Assembly (NCBI GenBank): GCA_900542465.1
Contig: UQNS01000008.1
Span: forward strand, 1-64,000
DNA: 64,000 bases
Direction: 5' to 3'
DNA from: an uncultured Eubacteriales bacterium
GTDB taxonomy: Bacteria; Bacillota; Clostridia; Lachnospirales; Lachnospiraceae
In this document: positions 16,463 through 25,001 of the stretch, piece after piece
Position numbering within the stretch: position 1 is the stretch's first letter
How the letters are laid out: each line of letters starts with the position of its first letter
Position numbers and translations under genes: made by a program
Notes under the pieces: generated by a model
The model's input: the letters and a program-made list of their open reading frames with translations, nothing else
What the model was told of the DNA's origin: nothing
Database searches by the model: none

Positions 16463-17107
16463 ATGAAGATAGTTATGTTAGGAGCTCCTGGTGCCGGAAA
16501 AGGCACACAGGCTAAGAAGATCGCACAGGAATTTAATATACCTCATATTTCAACAGGTGATATTTTCCGTGCAAACATCAAGAACAATACAGAACTTGGC
16601 CAGAAGGCGAAAGTTTATATGGATAAAGGTGAACTTGTACCTGACACATTAGTTGTTGATCTTATTATGGATAGATTTAAAGAGGCTGACTGTGCAAATG
16701 GTTATGTTCTTGACGGATATCCAAGAACGATCCCACAGGCTGAGGCTCTTGATTCAGCGCTTACAGCCAATGGAGAAAAGCTTGACTATGCTATCGACGT
16801 TGACGTCCCTGATGAAGTTATTATCGAGAGAATGTCCGGAAGAAGAGCTTGCTTAGGATGCGGTGCAACTTATCATATTCATAACAATCCATCCAGGGAA
16901 GAAAATGTATGTGATTCATGTGGAGAGACTCTTGTTCAGAGAGAGGATGATAAAGCAGAAACTGTTAAAAACAGACTGGATGTATACCATGATCAGACGG
17001 AACCGCTCAAGAGATATTATGGCAATGCAGGTGTTCTGTATACAGTAGATGGAACGCAGGACATGGAAGACGTTTTTGCATCAATATGTAAGATCGTCAG
17101 ACAGTGA
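16463..17107 (+). CDS. adk: Adenylate kinase, zinc-LID type
   Basis: Adenylate kinase (214 residues) interconverts ATP + AMP and 2 ADP. The P-loop is GAPGAGKGTQ (residues 7-16), and the AMP-binding HISTGDIFR and DGYPRTIPQAEAL segments follow. The LID carries four cysteines (Cys130, Cys133, Cys150, Cys153), so it binds structural zinc as in Gram-positive enzymes. GGGAGAC precedes the ATG. In many relatives the next gene is map (methionine aminopeptidase); here it is missing and a KOW protein follows directly. Confidence 0.98.
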   Translation: MKIVMLGAPGAGKGTQAKKIAQEFNIPHISTGDIFRANIKNNTELGQKAKVYMDKGELVPDTLVVDLIMDRFKEADCANGYVLDGYPRTIPQAEALDSALTANGEKLDYAIDVDVPDEVIIERMSGRRACLGCGATYHIHNNPSREENVCDSCGETLVQREDDKAETVKNRLDVYHDQTEPLKRYYGNAGVLYTVDGTQDMEDVFASICKIVRQ

Positions 17108-17128
17108 TCCGGGCAGGAAAGTCATCAA

Positions 17129-17431
17129 ATGGTGATCGAGAATATGTCAAATGAAAATTTATGTGGGTATCTTGCATACTCACTGGCGGGTCATGATAAG
17201 GGAAACTTGTATGTGATCCTTTCGGTAGAAGGAGATATAGCTTATCTTGCAGATGGCAGGCTCAAGCTTATCGACAGACCGAAAAAGAAAAAGCTCAGGC
17301 ATTTGCAGGTTGTGAAAAAAGACTTCCGACAAGTGTTGACAGAGTCTAATGAAACCGCCGGATCAATAACTAATGAAAATGTAAAAAGGGCAATTAAGTT
17401 ATTCCTAAGGGAAGGAAAGGAGGCAGACTGA
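17129..17431 (+). CDS. KOW-domain RNA-binding protein (L14e/L27e-like)
   Basis: This is a 100-residue basic protein of the KOW family found between adk (or map) and infA in Clostridia. It is compared with eukaryotic ribosomal proteins L6e, L14e and L27e. The KOW-like part is near residues 14-50 (YSLAGHDKGNLYVILS). A Lys-rich segment RPKKKKLRHLQ follows, and the tail is helical. Start choice: ATG at 17129 with CAGGAAAG upstream; ATG at 17144 is an alternative. The last base of its stop is the first base of infA. The position suggests a ribosome-linked role, but none has been defined from this sequence. Confidence 0.85.
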   Translation: MVIENMSNENLCGYLAYSLAGHDKGNLYVILSVEGDIAYLADGRLKLIDRPKKKKLRHLQVVKKDFRQVLTESNETAGSITNENVKRAIKLFLREGKEAD

Positions 17432-17649
17432 TGTCAAAAACAGATTCTATAGAAATTGAAGGAACTGTAGTGGAAAAGCTTCCGAATGCCATGTTTCAGG
17501 TGGAACTTGAAAATGGACACCAGGTATTGGCACATATAAGCGGAAAGCTTAGAATGAATTATATTCGTATTTTGCCGGGAGACAAAGTGACATTAGAAAT
17601 GTCTCCATACGATCTCACAAAGGGAAGAATTATTTGGAGAGATAAATAA
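17431..17649 (+). CDS. infA: Translation initiation factor IF-1
   Basis: IF-1 (72 residues) is an OB-fold protein that occupies the ribosomal A site during initiation. It has the standard EGTVVEKLPNAMFQVELENG and GKLRMNYIRILPGDKV segments. AAAGGAGG lies upstream, inside the KOW gene, and the start overlaps that gene's stop by one base. Confidence 0.98.
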   Translation: MSKTDSIEIEGTVVEKLPNAMFQVELENGHQVLAHISGKLRMNYIRILPGDKVTLEMSPYDLTKGRIIWRDK

Positions 17650-17715
17650 TCCTTGCCAATGAACTTTTATTTATGATACAATAAGCGACAGACTTGTCTG
17701 AAAGGAGGATTTGCA

Positions 17716-17829
17716 GTGAAGGTTAGATCATCAGTTAAACCTATTTGTGAAAAATGCAAAGTCATTAAAAGAAAAGGTGTAGTAAGAATTATCTGCGATA
17801 ATCCAAAGCACAAGCAGAGACAGGGATAA
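17716..17829 (+). CDS. rpmJ: 50S ribosomal protein L36, zinc-binding type
   Basis: L36 (37 residues) starts at a GTG with AAAGGAGG nine bases upstream. The sequence is MKVRSSVKPICEKCKVIKRK in its first twenty residues and ends HKQRQG. The zinc ligands are Cys11, Cys14, Cys27 and His32, so it is the zinc-containing form. It lies in the expected place after infA. Confidence 0.97.
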   Translation: MKVRSSVKPICEKCKVIKRKGVVRIICDNPKHKQRQG

Positions 17830-18087
17830 TTTTGCTTATGGCAGAAGCCTGATCCTTGTTTGTATTTGTATTGCACGGCCGTCATCTGTGTAATACAAAT
17901 GAAACTCAATTTGCGGCTGCAGTGATTGACGAATCTCGAAGATCACTACCTTATAGATTTATTCAGTTATATGGGAATGGTACACATTTCAGGCGTTTTT
18001 TCAAAACGAGCTATCTTTTTTATATGACTGTTTGTTTTTGTGTTTTTAAATTATACATTTATTTTATTAACGGAGGAAAAAAATCAC
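17830..18087 (+). promoter_or_regulatory. 258-base L36-S13 spacer with hairpin, candidate regulatory leader
   Basis: This gap is unusually long for the cluster. It holds a 12-bp stem (17865-17876 with 17888-17899, one G-U pair) with an 11-base loop and no T-tract, and a weaker five-pair hairpin near 17922-17946. The rest is T-rich. The rpsM ribosome binding site (CGGAGGA) is at the end. No clear promoter is visible; the best -10-like box (TATACA, 18052-18057) lacks a good -35. Confidence 0.5.
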
Positions 18088-18462
18088 ATGGCTCGTATTT
18101 CAGGTGTAGATTTACCAAGAGAAAAACGAATTGAAATCGGTCTGACTAGTATTTATGGCATCGGTAGAGTGAGAGCAGGCAGGATTCTCGCTGAAGCAGG
18201 TATTAATCCTGATACCCGTGTCAAAGATCTTACTGACGATGAGGTAGCACGTATTCGTGACGTTATTGACGCAGATACAGACAATCTCATCGAAGGTGAT
18301 CTTCGTCGTGAGATCGCGATGAATATTAAGAGACTTAAGGAAATTGGCTGCTATAGAGGAATCCGTCACAGAAAGGGACTCCCATGCAGAGGTCAGAAAA
18401 CAAAGACTAATGCTCGTACATGTAAGGGACCTAAGAAGACGGTTGCAAACAAGAAGAAATAA
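18088..18462 (+). CDS. rpsM: 30S ribosomal protein S13
   Basis: S13 (124 residues) lies in the head of the small subunit and contacts the P-site tRNA and the large subunit. The start ATG at 18088 gives MARISGVDLPREKRIEIGLT, the family N-terminus; upstream in-frame starts add non-conserved residues. The end has GIRHRKGLPCRGQKTKTNAR and a basic tail. CGGAGGA is nine bases upstream. Confidence 0.97.
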   Translation: MARISGVDLPREKRIEIGLTSIYGIGRVRAGRILAEAGINPDTRVKDLTDDEVARIRDVIDADTDNLIEGDLRREIAMNIKRLKEIGCYRGIRHRKGLPCRGQKTKTNARTCKGPKKTVANKKK

Positions 18463-18481
18463 TATAGGAGGCTTTTGATAA

Positions 18482-18877
18482 ATGGCTGGTAAAGTTACAA
18501 AAAAAGTAACAAAAAAGCATGTTAAGAAAAACATCGAAAGAGGACAGGCACATATTCAGTCTTCTTTCAATAATACGATTGTTACTTTGACAGATACACA
18601 GGGTAACGCTCTTTCATGGGCATCTGCAGGTGGACTCGGATTCAGAGGATCTAAGAAGTCAACACCTTATGCTGCACAGACAGCGGCAGAAACAGCTGCT
18701 AAGGCTGCAATGATTCATGGATTAAAATCTGTAGACGTTATGGTCAAGGGGCCTGGTTCAGGTAGAGAAGCTGCTATCCGTGCGCTTTCAGCTGCAGGAC
18801 TGACAGTTACAAGCATCAAGGATGTTACACCAGTACCACACAATGGTTGCCGCCCACCAAAGCGCAGAAGAGTTTAA
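18482..18877 (+). CDS. rpsK: 30S ribosomal protein S11
   Basis: S11 (131 residues) is on the platform of the small subunit near the E site. It is recognised by HIQSSFNNTIVTLTDTQGN, GGLGFRGSKKSTPYAAQ and the end DVTPVPHNGCRPPKRRRV. ATAGGAGG precedes the ATG. Confidence 0.98.
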   Translation: MAGKVTKKVTKKHVKKNIERGQAHIQSSFNNTIVTLTDTQGNALSWASAGGLGFRGSKKSTPYAAQTAAETAAKAAMIHGLKSVDVMVKGPGSGREAAIRALSAAGLTVTSIKDVTPVPHNGCRPPKRRRV

Positions 18878-18897
18878 TTTAAGGAGGATTAGTAGAG

Positions 18898-19491
18898 ATG
18901 GCAGTAAATAGAACCCCTGTTTTGAAGAGATGTAGATCTCTTGGGATGGATCCATCTTATCTTGGAATCGATAAGACATCCAACAGAGCGCCTCATGGCA
19001 ATGGCAGAAAAATTAGCCAGTACGGCTTACAGCTTAGAGAAAAGCAGAAAGCCAAATTCATTTACGGTGTGCTTGAAAAGCCTTTCCGTAATTACTACAA
19101 AAAAGCTGAAAGACAGAAGGGTATGACTGGTGAGAACCTTATGATCCTTCTTGAGAGAAGACTTGATAATGTAGTTTTCAGACTGGGTTTCGCAAGAACA
19201 AGAAAAGAAGCAAGACAGATCGTTGATCACAAGCATATCCTTGTAAACGGCAATCCTGTAAATATTCCTTCATATCTTATTGAAGCAGGCGACGTTATTT
19301 CAGTGAGAGAAAAGAATAAGGCATCTGCAAGATATAAAGCTGTTGTAGAAGTTACAGCAGGCAGACTTGTTCCGGAATGGCTTGATTCTGATAAGGAAGG
19401 CCTTTCAGGTAAGATTGTTTCATTACCTACAAGAGAAGCAATTGATGTACCTGTAGACGAGATGCTTATCGTCGAGTTGTATTCTAAATAA
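18898..19491 (+). CDS. rpsD: 30S ribosomal protein S4
   Basis: S4 (197 residues) is a primary 16S-binding assembly protein. It contains the S4 RNA-binding domain (RRLDNVVFRLGFARTRKEAR, then VDHKHILVNG). The N-terminus lacks the cysteine cluster of zinc-binding S4 forms. In Bacillus rpsD stands alone with its own leader; here it is in the alpha cluster, as in clostridia. AAGGAGG precedes the ATG. Confidence 0.97.
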   Translation: MAVNRTPVLKRCRSLGMDPSYLGIDKTSNRAPHGNGRKISQYGLQLREKQKAKFIYGVLEKPFRNYYKKAERQKGMTGENLMILLERRLDNVVFRLGFARTRKEARQIVDHKHILVNGNPVNIPSYLIEAGDVISVREKNKASARYKAVVEVTAGRLVPEWLDSDKEGLSGKIVSLPTREAIDVPVDEMLIVELYSK

Positions 19492-19527
19492 TAAACGGTA
19501 CGGATTCTTAAGGAGGAGCAAATACAA

Positions 19528-20496
19528 ATGGTGGATTCTGAATTTAACTTTAAAACACCAAAGATCGAACAGACAGAAGTTTCCGAAGACGGAAAGTCAG
19601 CTAAATTCGTTGTTGAACCACTTGAAAGAGGTTTTGGCCTTACACTTGGAACTTCTTTAAGAAGAATCATGCTTTCTTCTTTAGTGGGAACAGCTGTAAC
19701 AGGAATTAAAATCGATGGTGTTCTTCATGAGTTTAGCTCCATTCCGGGCGTTAAAGAAGACGTTTCCGAGATAATTATGAATATTAAACAGCTCGTTATT
19801 AAAAACAATTCCTCAACCGCAGAACCTAAGGTGGCTCGCATCGAGGTCTCAGGTGAGGGTGTTGTAAGAGCTTCCGATATTGAAGTAGATCAGGACCTTG
19901 AGATAATCAATCCGGATTTGGAGATAGCGCATCTTGATTCTGCTGATAGTGTTCTTAACATGGAGCTCTATATCAAAAACGGCCGAGGTTATGTCAGCGC
20001 TGACAGAAATAAGTCTGAAGATATGGCTGTAGGCGTTATTGCGGTAGATTCTATCTATACTCCTATTGAGAGAGTCAATATGGAAGTTCGCAACACACGT
20101 GTTGGCCGTGATACAGACTTAGACAAGCTTTGTCTCGAGATATTCACCAACGGGGCTATTACTCCGGAGGAGGCTTTAAGCCATTCTGCAAGAGTAATAA
20201 AAGAACACCTGAAAGTATTCATCAACCTTTCAGATGATGTGGAAGTTGAAGATGATACATTTGAACCGGATACAAATGACCATTCAAAGACTCTTACTAT
20301 GAGCATTGAAGAACTTGAACTCAGTGTAAGATCATTCAATTGCCTTAAGAGAGCCGGCATTAATACGGTTGCAGACCTTTGTAATAAAACAGAGGATGAT
20401 ATGATGAAGGTTCGTAATCTCGGACGCAAGTCACTTGAAGAGGTTCATCAGAAGCTCGAAGAGATGGGATTACACCTTAAGCAGAACGAAGAATAA
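19528..20496 (+). CDS. rpoA: RNA polymerase subunit alpha
   Basis: The alpha subunit (322 residues) dimerises to nucleate the polymerase. The N-terminal domain includes FVVEPLERGFGLTLGTSLRR and a later EVDQDLEI-containing segment. The C-terminal domain, which binds UP elements and activators, starts near residue 255 and contains RSFNCLKRAGINTVADL and VRNLGRKSLEEV. AAGGAGG precedes the ATG. Confidence 0.98.
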   Translation: MVDSEFNFKTPKIEQTEVSEDGKSAKFVVEPLERGFGLTLGTSLRRIMLSSLVGTAVTGIKIDGVLHEFSSIPGVKEDVSEIIMNIKQLVIKNNSSTAEPKVARIEVSGEGVVRASDIEVDQDLEIINPDLEIAHLDSADSVLNMELYIKNGRGYVSADRNKSEDMAVGVIAVDSIYTPIERVNMEVRNTRVGRDTDLDKLCLEIFTNGAITPEEALSHSARVIKEHLKVFINLSDDVEVEDDTFEPDTNDHSKTLTMSIEELELSVRSFNCLKRAGINTVADLCNKTEDDMMKVRNLGRKSLEEVHQKLEEMGLHLKQNEE

Positions 20497-20564
20497 TAAT
20501 TAAAAATATCAACGGTATGCAATAAGACCGATGGGCATGCATATGGCAGTAGTGGGAGAAAAAA

Positions 20565-21101
20565 ATGGCAAAGTACAGAAAACTTGGCAAAGACTCCGCA
20601 GCACGTAAAGCGCTGCTTAGAAATCAGGTAACAGCACTTCTTCTTAATGAGAAGATCGTTACAACTGAAGCAAGGGCAAAGGAAGTAAGAAAGATCGCAG
20701 AGAAGCTTATAGCTCTTGCAGTTCGTGAAAAAGATAACTTCGAAACTGTTACTGTTCAGGCTAAGGTAGCTAAAAAAGATGAGAACGGTAAGAGGATCAA
20801 AGAAACTATCGATGGCAAGAAAGTTCCTGCTTATGATCTAGTCGAAAAAGAAGTTAAGAAGGATAATCCTTCACGTCTTGCAGCAAGAAGACAGATGGAA
20901 AAGGTTCTTTATAATGTAACGCTTGTGCCTTCAGATCCTGCCGGAAGAAAGAAGAATACACAGACGATAGACCTGACATCAAAGTTATTTGATGAGATCG
21001 CTCCTCGTTTTGCGTCACGCAACGGCGGTTACACAAGGATCATCAAGGTTGCTCCAAGACGTGGTGATGGTGCTCTTGAAGTAATTCTTGAACTTGTATA
21101 A
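20565..21101 (+). CDS. rplQ: 50S ribosomal protein L17, with internal insertion
   Basis: L17 is at the tunnel exit side of the large subunit. The N-terminal half (YRKLGKDSAARKALLRNQV) and the end (ASRNGGYTRIIKVAPRRGD) are standard. The protein has 178 residues against about 115-130 in most bacteria. The extra ~60 residues (about 67-135) are lysine-rich and precede LFDEIAPRF. Such extended forms occur in some clostridia. A GGGAGA site precedes the ATG. It closes the cluster before a terminator. Confidence 0.95.
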   Translation: MAKYRKLGKDSAARKALLRNQVTALLLNEKIVTTEARAKEVRKIAEKLIALAVREKDNFETVTVQAKVAKKDENGKRIKETIDGKKVPAYDLVEKEVKKDNPSRLAARRQMEKVLYNVTLVPSDPAGRKKNTQTIDLTSKLFDEIAPRFASRNGGYTRIIKVAPRRGDGALEVILELV

Positions 21102-21118
21102 GACTTATAGAAATATAG

Positions 21119-21149
21119 AAAGAAGCGGCTTATAAAAGCCGCTTCTTTT
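21119..21149 (+). terminator. Terminator of the ribosomal supercluster
   Basis: A 13-bp stem (21119-21131 with 21136-21148) with an ATAA loop is GC-rich at the top and ends in a T-tract. Confidence 0.9.
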
Positions 21150-21154
21150 GTCTT

Positions 21155-21183
21155 TTGCAAGTCAGACTGTTTTAGTGTAAAGT
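21155..21183 (+). promoter_or_regulatory. Putative promoter of the ecf-truA-tsa operon
   Basis: TTGCAA and TAAAGT are separated by 17 bases, directly after the ribosomal terminator and about 65 bases before ecfA1. Confidence 0.45.
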
Positions 21184-21249
21184 AGGGTATTAGAATAAAT
21201 ATATGCTGCAAGGGAAGAGTTTTATATATTTGGATTTTTGAGGGATCAT

Positions 21250-22104
21250 ATGTCTATAATCAGCGCTGAAAACATAATATTTGAATATGAAAATAGAGAT
21301 GAAGAGGGAAATGAACTTGAACCGTTCAGAGCGTTAGACGGAGTCTCAATGGAAGTCAGACAAGGGGAATTTATTGCTGTGTTAGGCCATAACGGCTCTG
21401 GTAAATCGACATTTGCCAAGCATCTAAATGCCCTTTTACTGCCGGGTCAGGGAAGGGTCTACATTGATAAGATGGACACCTGTGATCCGGCAAACACTTT
21501 GAAGATAAGAGAGAAAGCAGGCATGGTATTTCAGAATCCGGACAACCAGCTGGTAGCCTCTGTTATTGAGGAGGAAGTAGCATTCGGCCCGGAGAATTTA
21601 GGAATAGAACCTTCAGAGATCGTCTCTCGCGTTGATAATGCACTTAAGGCCGTGGGAATGACAGCATATAAAGAAAATTCCCCTAACAGGCTCTCAGGAG
21701 GTCAGAAACAGCGCATAGCGATCGCAGGTATCCTTGCAATGCTTCCTAAGTGCATTATTTTAGATGAACCCACCGCCATGCTGGATCCTAAGGGAAGAAA
21801 AGATGTATTATCAGTTCTTCATGAACTCAATAAAAAAGAAGGCGTAACGATCATTCTTATTACCCATAATATGGAAGAGGTGATCGACTCTGACAGAGTA
21901 TTTGTGATGGATAAGGGTAAAGTGGTAATGAACGGAAGTCCAAGGGAAGTTTTTTCCAGGGTAGAAGAACTTCAGGAGCTGCGGTTGGATGTACCTGAAG
22001 TTACTAAGCTGGCTTTTGAGATAAAAAAGTCGGGTATAAGTCTTCCTGACGGCATTCTGACAAATGAGGAGCTTATCAGGGCGCTTAAATATCGAGAGGT
22101 ATAA
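21250..22104 (+). CDS. ecfA1: Energy-coupling-factor transporter ATPase EcfA1
   Basis: This is one of two ATPases of the shared ECF module that powers vitamin and metal uptake with separate S-components. The ATG at 21250 is preferred to a TTG twelve bases earlier, because GAGGG then lies in the right place. The product has 284 residues. Walker A is GHNGSGKST, the Q-loop is MVFQNPDNQL, the signature is LSGGQKQR, and Walker B is CIILDEPTAMLDP. The stop is one base before the ecfA2 ATG. Confidence 0.95.
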   Translation: MSIISAENIIFEYENRDEEGNELEPFRALDGVSMEVRQGEFIAVLGHNGSGKSTFAKHLNALLLPGQGRVYIDKMDTCDPANTLKIREKAGMVFQNPDNQLVASVIEEEVAFGPENLGIEPSEIVSRVDNALKAVGMTAYKENSPNRLSGGQKQRIAIAGILAMLPKCIILDEPTAMLDPKGRKDVLSVLHELNKKEGVTIILITHNMEEVIDSDRVFVMDKGKVVMNGSPREVFSRVEELQELRLDVPEVTKLAFEIKKSGISLPDGILTNEELIRALKYREV

Positions 22105-22105
22105 G

Positions 22106-22960
22106 ATGGAATTAAGGGTTGAAAATCTTATATATGAATACAATGCCGGTACGGCCTATGCTAAACGGGCGTTAAACGGCATCGATCTGGAATTTCATGA
22201 AGGGGAGTTTATAGGCCTGATAGGCCATACGGGATCCGGAAAATCCACGCTTATCCAGCATCTTAACGGACTTTTAGAGGCTACACAGGGGCGTGTTACC
22301 TGGAATGGTGTCGACATATACGGAAATAAATTTAATAGAAGGGAATTCAGGGGGCATGTGGGGCTTGTTTTCCAGTACCCGGAATATCAGTTATTTGAGA
22401 CGGAAGTTTTAAAAGATGTATGCTTTGGGCCGAAAAACTTGGGATTTTCAGAAGATGAGTGTGAAGTCAGAGCTAAAGAAGCGCTTGCTTTGGTAGGAAT
22501 GGGAGAGGAATATTATAAAAAATCTCCATTCGACCTGTCAGGCGGACAGAAGCGAAGGGTGGCAATTGCGGGAGTTTTGGCTATGAGATCGGAATTTCTG
22601 ATCTTAGATGAACCTACAGCTGGGCTTGATCCCAGGGGCAGAGATGAGATACTCGGCAGTATAGCCGGCATTCAGAAAGAGTCAGGCAGCACAGTTATTC
22701 TTGTATCACACAGCATGGATGATATAGCACAGTATGTTAACAGACTGATAGTTATCGATGCTGGAAAAATAATCTTTGATGACAGGCCGGAAAATGTATT
22801 TTCAAATATTGAAAAGCTGGAAGAGGTCGGTCTGGCTGCACCGCAGATATCATACATATTAAGAGACCTGAACAAGGAGGGCTTCGATCTGGATCCGTCT
22901 CTAATCAGACTGGAGGATGCCAAGGCATCAATTTTGAAGGAACTTGAGAGAAAAAGATAA
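22106..22960 (+). CDS. ecfA2: Energy-coupling-factor transporter ATPase EcfA2
   Basis: This is the second ATPase of the ECF module (284 residues). Walker A is GHTGSGKST, the Q-loop is LVFQYPEYQLF, the signature is LSGGQKRR, and Walker B is FLILDEPTAGLDP. The start ATG at 22106 follows GAGAGG at the end of ecfA1; upstream in-frame starts lie in ecfA1. The pair order ecfA1-ecfA2-ecfT-truA after the alpha cluster is a conserved Firmicute arrangement. Confidence 0.95.
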   Translation: MELRVENLIYEYNAGTAYAKRALNGIDLEFHEGEFIGLIGHTGSGKSTLIQHLNGLLEATQGRVTWNGVDIYGNKFNRREFRGHVGLVFQYPEYQLFETEVLKDVCFGPKNLGFSEDECEVRAKEALALVGMGEEYYKKSPFDLSGGQKRRVAIAGVLAMRSEFLILDEPTAGLDPRGRDEILGSIAGIQKESGSTVILVSHSMDDIAQYVNRLIVIDAGKIIFDDRPENVFSNIEKLEEVGLAAPQISYILRDLNKEGFDLDPSLIRLEDAKASILKELERKR

Positions 22961-22972
22961 AGAGAAGAAAAA

Positions 22973-23776
22973 ATGTTTAAAGATATAACACTTGGTCAGT
23001 ATTATCCCGTTGACTCGGTAATACACAGACTGGATCCGAGAGTCAAACTCCTTGGAACATTAATATACATAGTCACCCTTTTTCTTGGAAAGAGCTTTTT
23101 TATGTTTATACCGGCGGCAGCATTCATCATTTTTGTGATCCTTCTGTCAAAGGTGCCATTTTCATTTGTACTAAGAGGGATCAAACCAATAATTCCGCTT
23201 ATTCTGATCAGTGCAGCCTTTAACATCTTTCTTACACCGGGAAATGTTATCGGGAAATGGTGGATCTTTTCAATTACGACAAGCGGTATATATATGGCAG
23301 GGTTTATGGCTGTCAGATTGTTTTTACTTATTATGGGTTCATCGATACTGACATTTACTACTACTCCAACATCGCTTACAGACGGCATTGAAAAAGGTCT
23401 GGGATTCCTTAAGATATTCAAGGTTCCAATCCATGAGATCGCTATGATGATGTCTATTGCGCTTCGTTTCATTCCTATCTTAACGGAGGAGACTGATAAG
23501 ATACGTAAGGCCCAGATGGCAAGAGGAGCAGATTTTGAAAGCGGGAATATTATGACAAGAGCTAAAGCTATGATCCCGCTGCTGGTACCCCTTTTTGTTT
23601 CAGCATTCAGACGTGCCAATGATCTTGCAATGGCTATGGAGGCCCGCTGTTATCATGGATCTGAAGGAAGGACCAGGATGAAGCCGTTAAAATATGAGAG
23701 GCGTGACTATACAGGATATATCGTGCTTGCAGCCTATCTGGCTATTATGATACTGACGGCTGTGTTTATCAGGTAA
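22973..23776 (+). CDS. ecfT: Energy-coupling-factor transporter transmembrane protein EcfT
   Basis: EcfT (267 residues) is the membrane coupling protein between the two ATPases and an exchangeable S-component. There are several hydrophobic helices at residues 20-130 and a final one near 245-265. The coupling helices with Ala-Arg-Gly motifs are visible: KAQMARGADFESG, and the variant MAMEARCYHGSEGR. No S-component gene is nearby, consistent with a group II (shared) module. Confidence 0.95.
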   Translation: MFKDITLGQYYPVDSVIHRLDPRVKLLGTLIYIVTLFLGKSFFMFIPAAAFIIFVILLSKVPFSFVLRGIKPIIPLILISAAFNIFLTPGNVIGKWWIFSITTSGIYMAGFMAVRLFLLIMGSSILTFTTTPTSLTDGIEKGLGFLKIFKVPIHEIAMMMSIALRFIPILTEETDKIRKAQMARGADFESGNIMTRAKAMIPLLVPLFVSAFRRANDLAMAMEARCYHGSEGRTRMKPLKYERRDYTGYIVLAAYLAIMILTAVFIR

Positions 23777-23801
23777 ACAGGATTTGATTTAAGGACAGAA
23801 A

Positions 23802-24563
23802 ATGAAAAGAGTATTGCTAAGAGTTGCATATGACGGGACCAATTATCATGGCTGGCAGATACAGCCCGGAGCAGTCACGGTGGAGGGAGTTTTAAATGAG
23901 GCATTGAGTAGACTTACGGGAGAAGAGATCACAGTTATAGGTGCAAGCAGAACGGATGCAGGAGTACATGCAAGAGGGAATGTTGCTGTATTTGATACTG
24001 GAGCTACGATCCCTCCCGAGAGATTTTCTTATGCTGTAAATACTCTTTTGCCGGATGATGTCTCAGTAGTGGAATCTTTTGAAGTTCCTGAAGACTTCCA
24101 TCCAAGAAAAACAGATACAGAAAAAACATATGAATATACCATTTTAAATACTAAATTTCCTGTTCCGGAAAGGAGAAATTATTCTTGGCATATACCGCAG
24201 AAGCTGGATCTTGATAAAATGAGAGCGGCGGCATCGCCTTTGATCGGGCAGCATGATTTCAGAGGGTTTTGTTCTTCGAAGACGCAGGCGGGCTCTACGG
24301 TAAGGATCATATATTCCATCGGCATAAGAAAAGAGGGAGATGAGATAAAGATCACTGTAAAAGGGAATGGTTTTCTTTATAACATGGTAAGGATCATTGC
24401 AGGAACACTGGCCAGCGCAGGTGGACTGGGAAAGGTGACTCCGGAGAGAGTACATGAGGCAGTTATAAAAAAAGACAGGACACTGGCGGGACTGACAGCG
24501 CCGCCGCAGGGATTGTGCCTTATGGAGATCGATTTTTTAGAACTTGAATATTATGAAGATTGA
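23802..24563 (+). CDS. truA: tRNA pseudouridine(38-40) synthase TruA
   Basis: TruA (253 residues) forms pseudouridine in the anticodon arm of tRNAs. The catalytic aspartate lies in GASRTDAGVHARGN (around residue 52). DGTNYHGWQIQP and the late NGFLYNMVRIIAGTL segment are also diagnostic. It follows ecfT closely, a linkage common in Firmicutes. Confidence 0.97.
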   Translation: MKRVLLRVAYDGTNYHGWQIQPGAVTVEGVLNEALSRLTGEEITVIGASRTDAGVHARGNVAVFDTGATIPPERFSYAVNTLLPDDVSVVESFEVPEDFHPRKTDTEKTYEYTILNTKFPVPERRNYSWHIPQKLDLDKMRAAASPLIGQHDFRGFCSSKTQAGSTVRIIYSIGIRKEGDEIKITVKGNGFLYNMVRIIAGTLASAGGLGKVTPERVHEAVIKKDRTLAGLTAPPQGLCLMEIDFLELEYYED

Positions 24564-24575
24564 CAGGAGAGATCA

Positions 24576-24998
24576 ATGATATATGAAAGTTTTAGCAGGC
24601 AGGACACATATAAGCTTGGAATGCAGTTAGCAGAGGAAGCAAAACAGGGAGATATATTTACGCTTTCCGGGGATCTTGGTGCAGGAAAAACAGCATTTTC
24701 AAAAGGATTTGCCCATGGTCTGGGAGTTGAAGATGAAGTGACCAGTCCGACATTTACGATCGTCTGTGAGTATGGATCCGGAAGGATCCCGCTTTATCAT
24801 TTTGATATGTACAGACTGGCAGACGGAAGTGAATTGGAAGATATAGGAGCTGAAGAATATCTGTACGGAAATGGCGTGTGCCTGATCGAGTGGCCGGAAA
24901 ATGTGGAAGGGTACCTTCCCGAGCAGGTCAAAAAGATCAAGATCGAAAAAGACCTGGAAAAAGGACCTGATTATAGAAAGATCACGATTGAGGAGTAA
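24576..24998 (+). CDS. tsaE: tRNA t6A biosynthesis ATPase TsaE
   Basis: TsaE (140 residues) is the small P-loop ATPase that drives the TsaBDE cycle in making threonylcarbamoyl-adenosine at tRNA position 37. Walker A is GDLGAGKTAFSKG, the VTSPTFTIVCEY segment is the family mark, and LIEWPENVEGYLP comes near the end. CAGGAGAG precedes the ATG. It is three bases upstream of the tsaB fusion. Confidence 0.96.
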   Translation: MIYESFSRQDTYKLGMQLAEEAKQGDIFTLSGDLGAGKTAFSKGFAHGLGVEDEVTSPTFTIVCEYGSGRIPLYHFDMYRLADGSELEDIGAEEYLYGNGVCLIEWPENVEGYLPEQVKKIKIEKDLEKGPDYRKITIEE

Positions 24999-25001
24999 TC
25001 A

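Noticed and set aside
23002..23619. 205-codon minus-strand frame opposite ecfT
   Set aside because: Shadow of a well-supported membrane-protein gene; no ribosome binding site or family resemblance.
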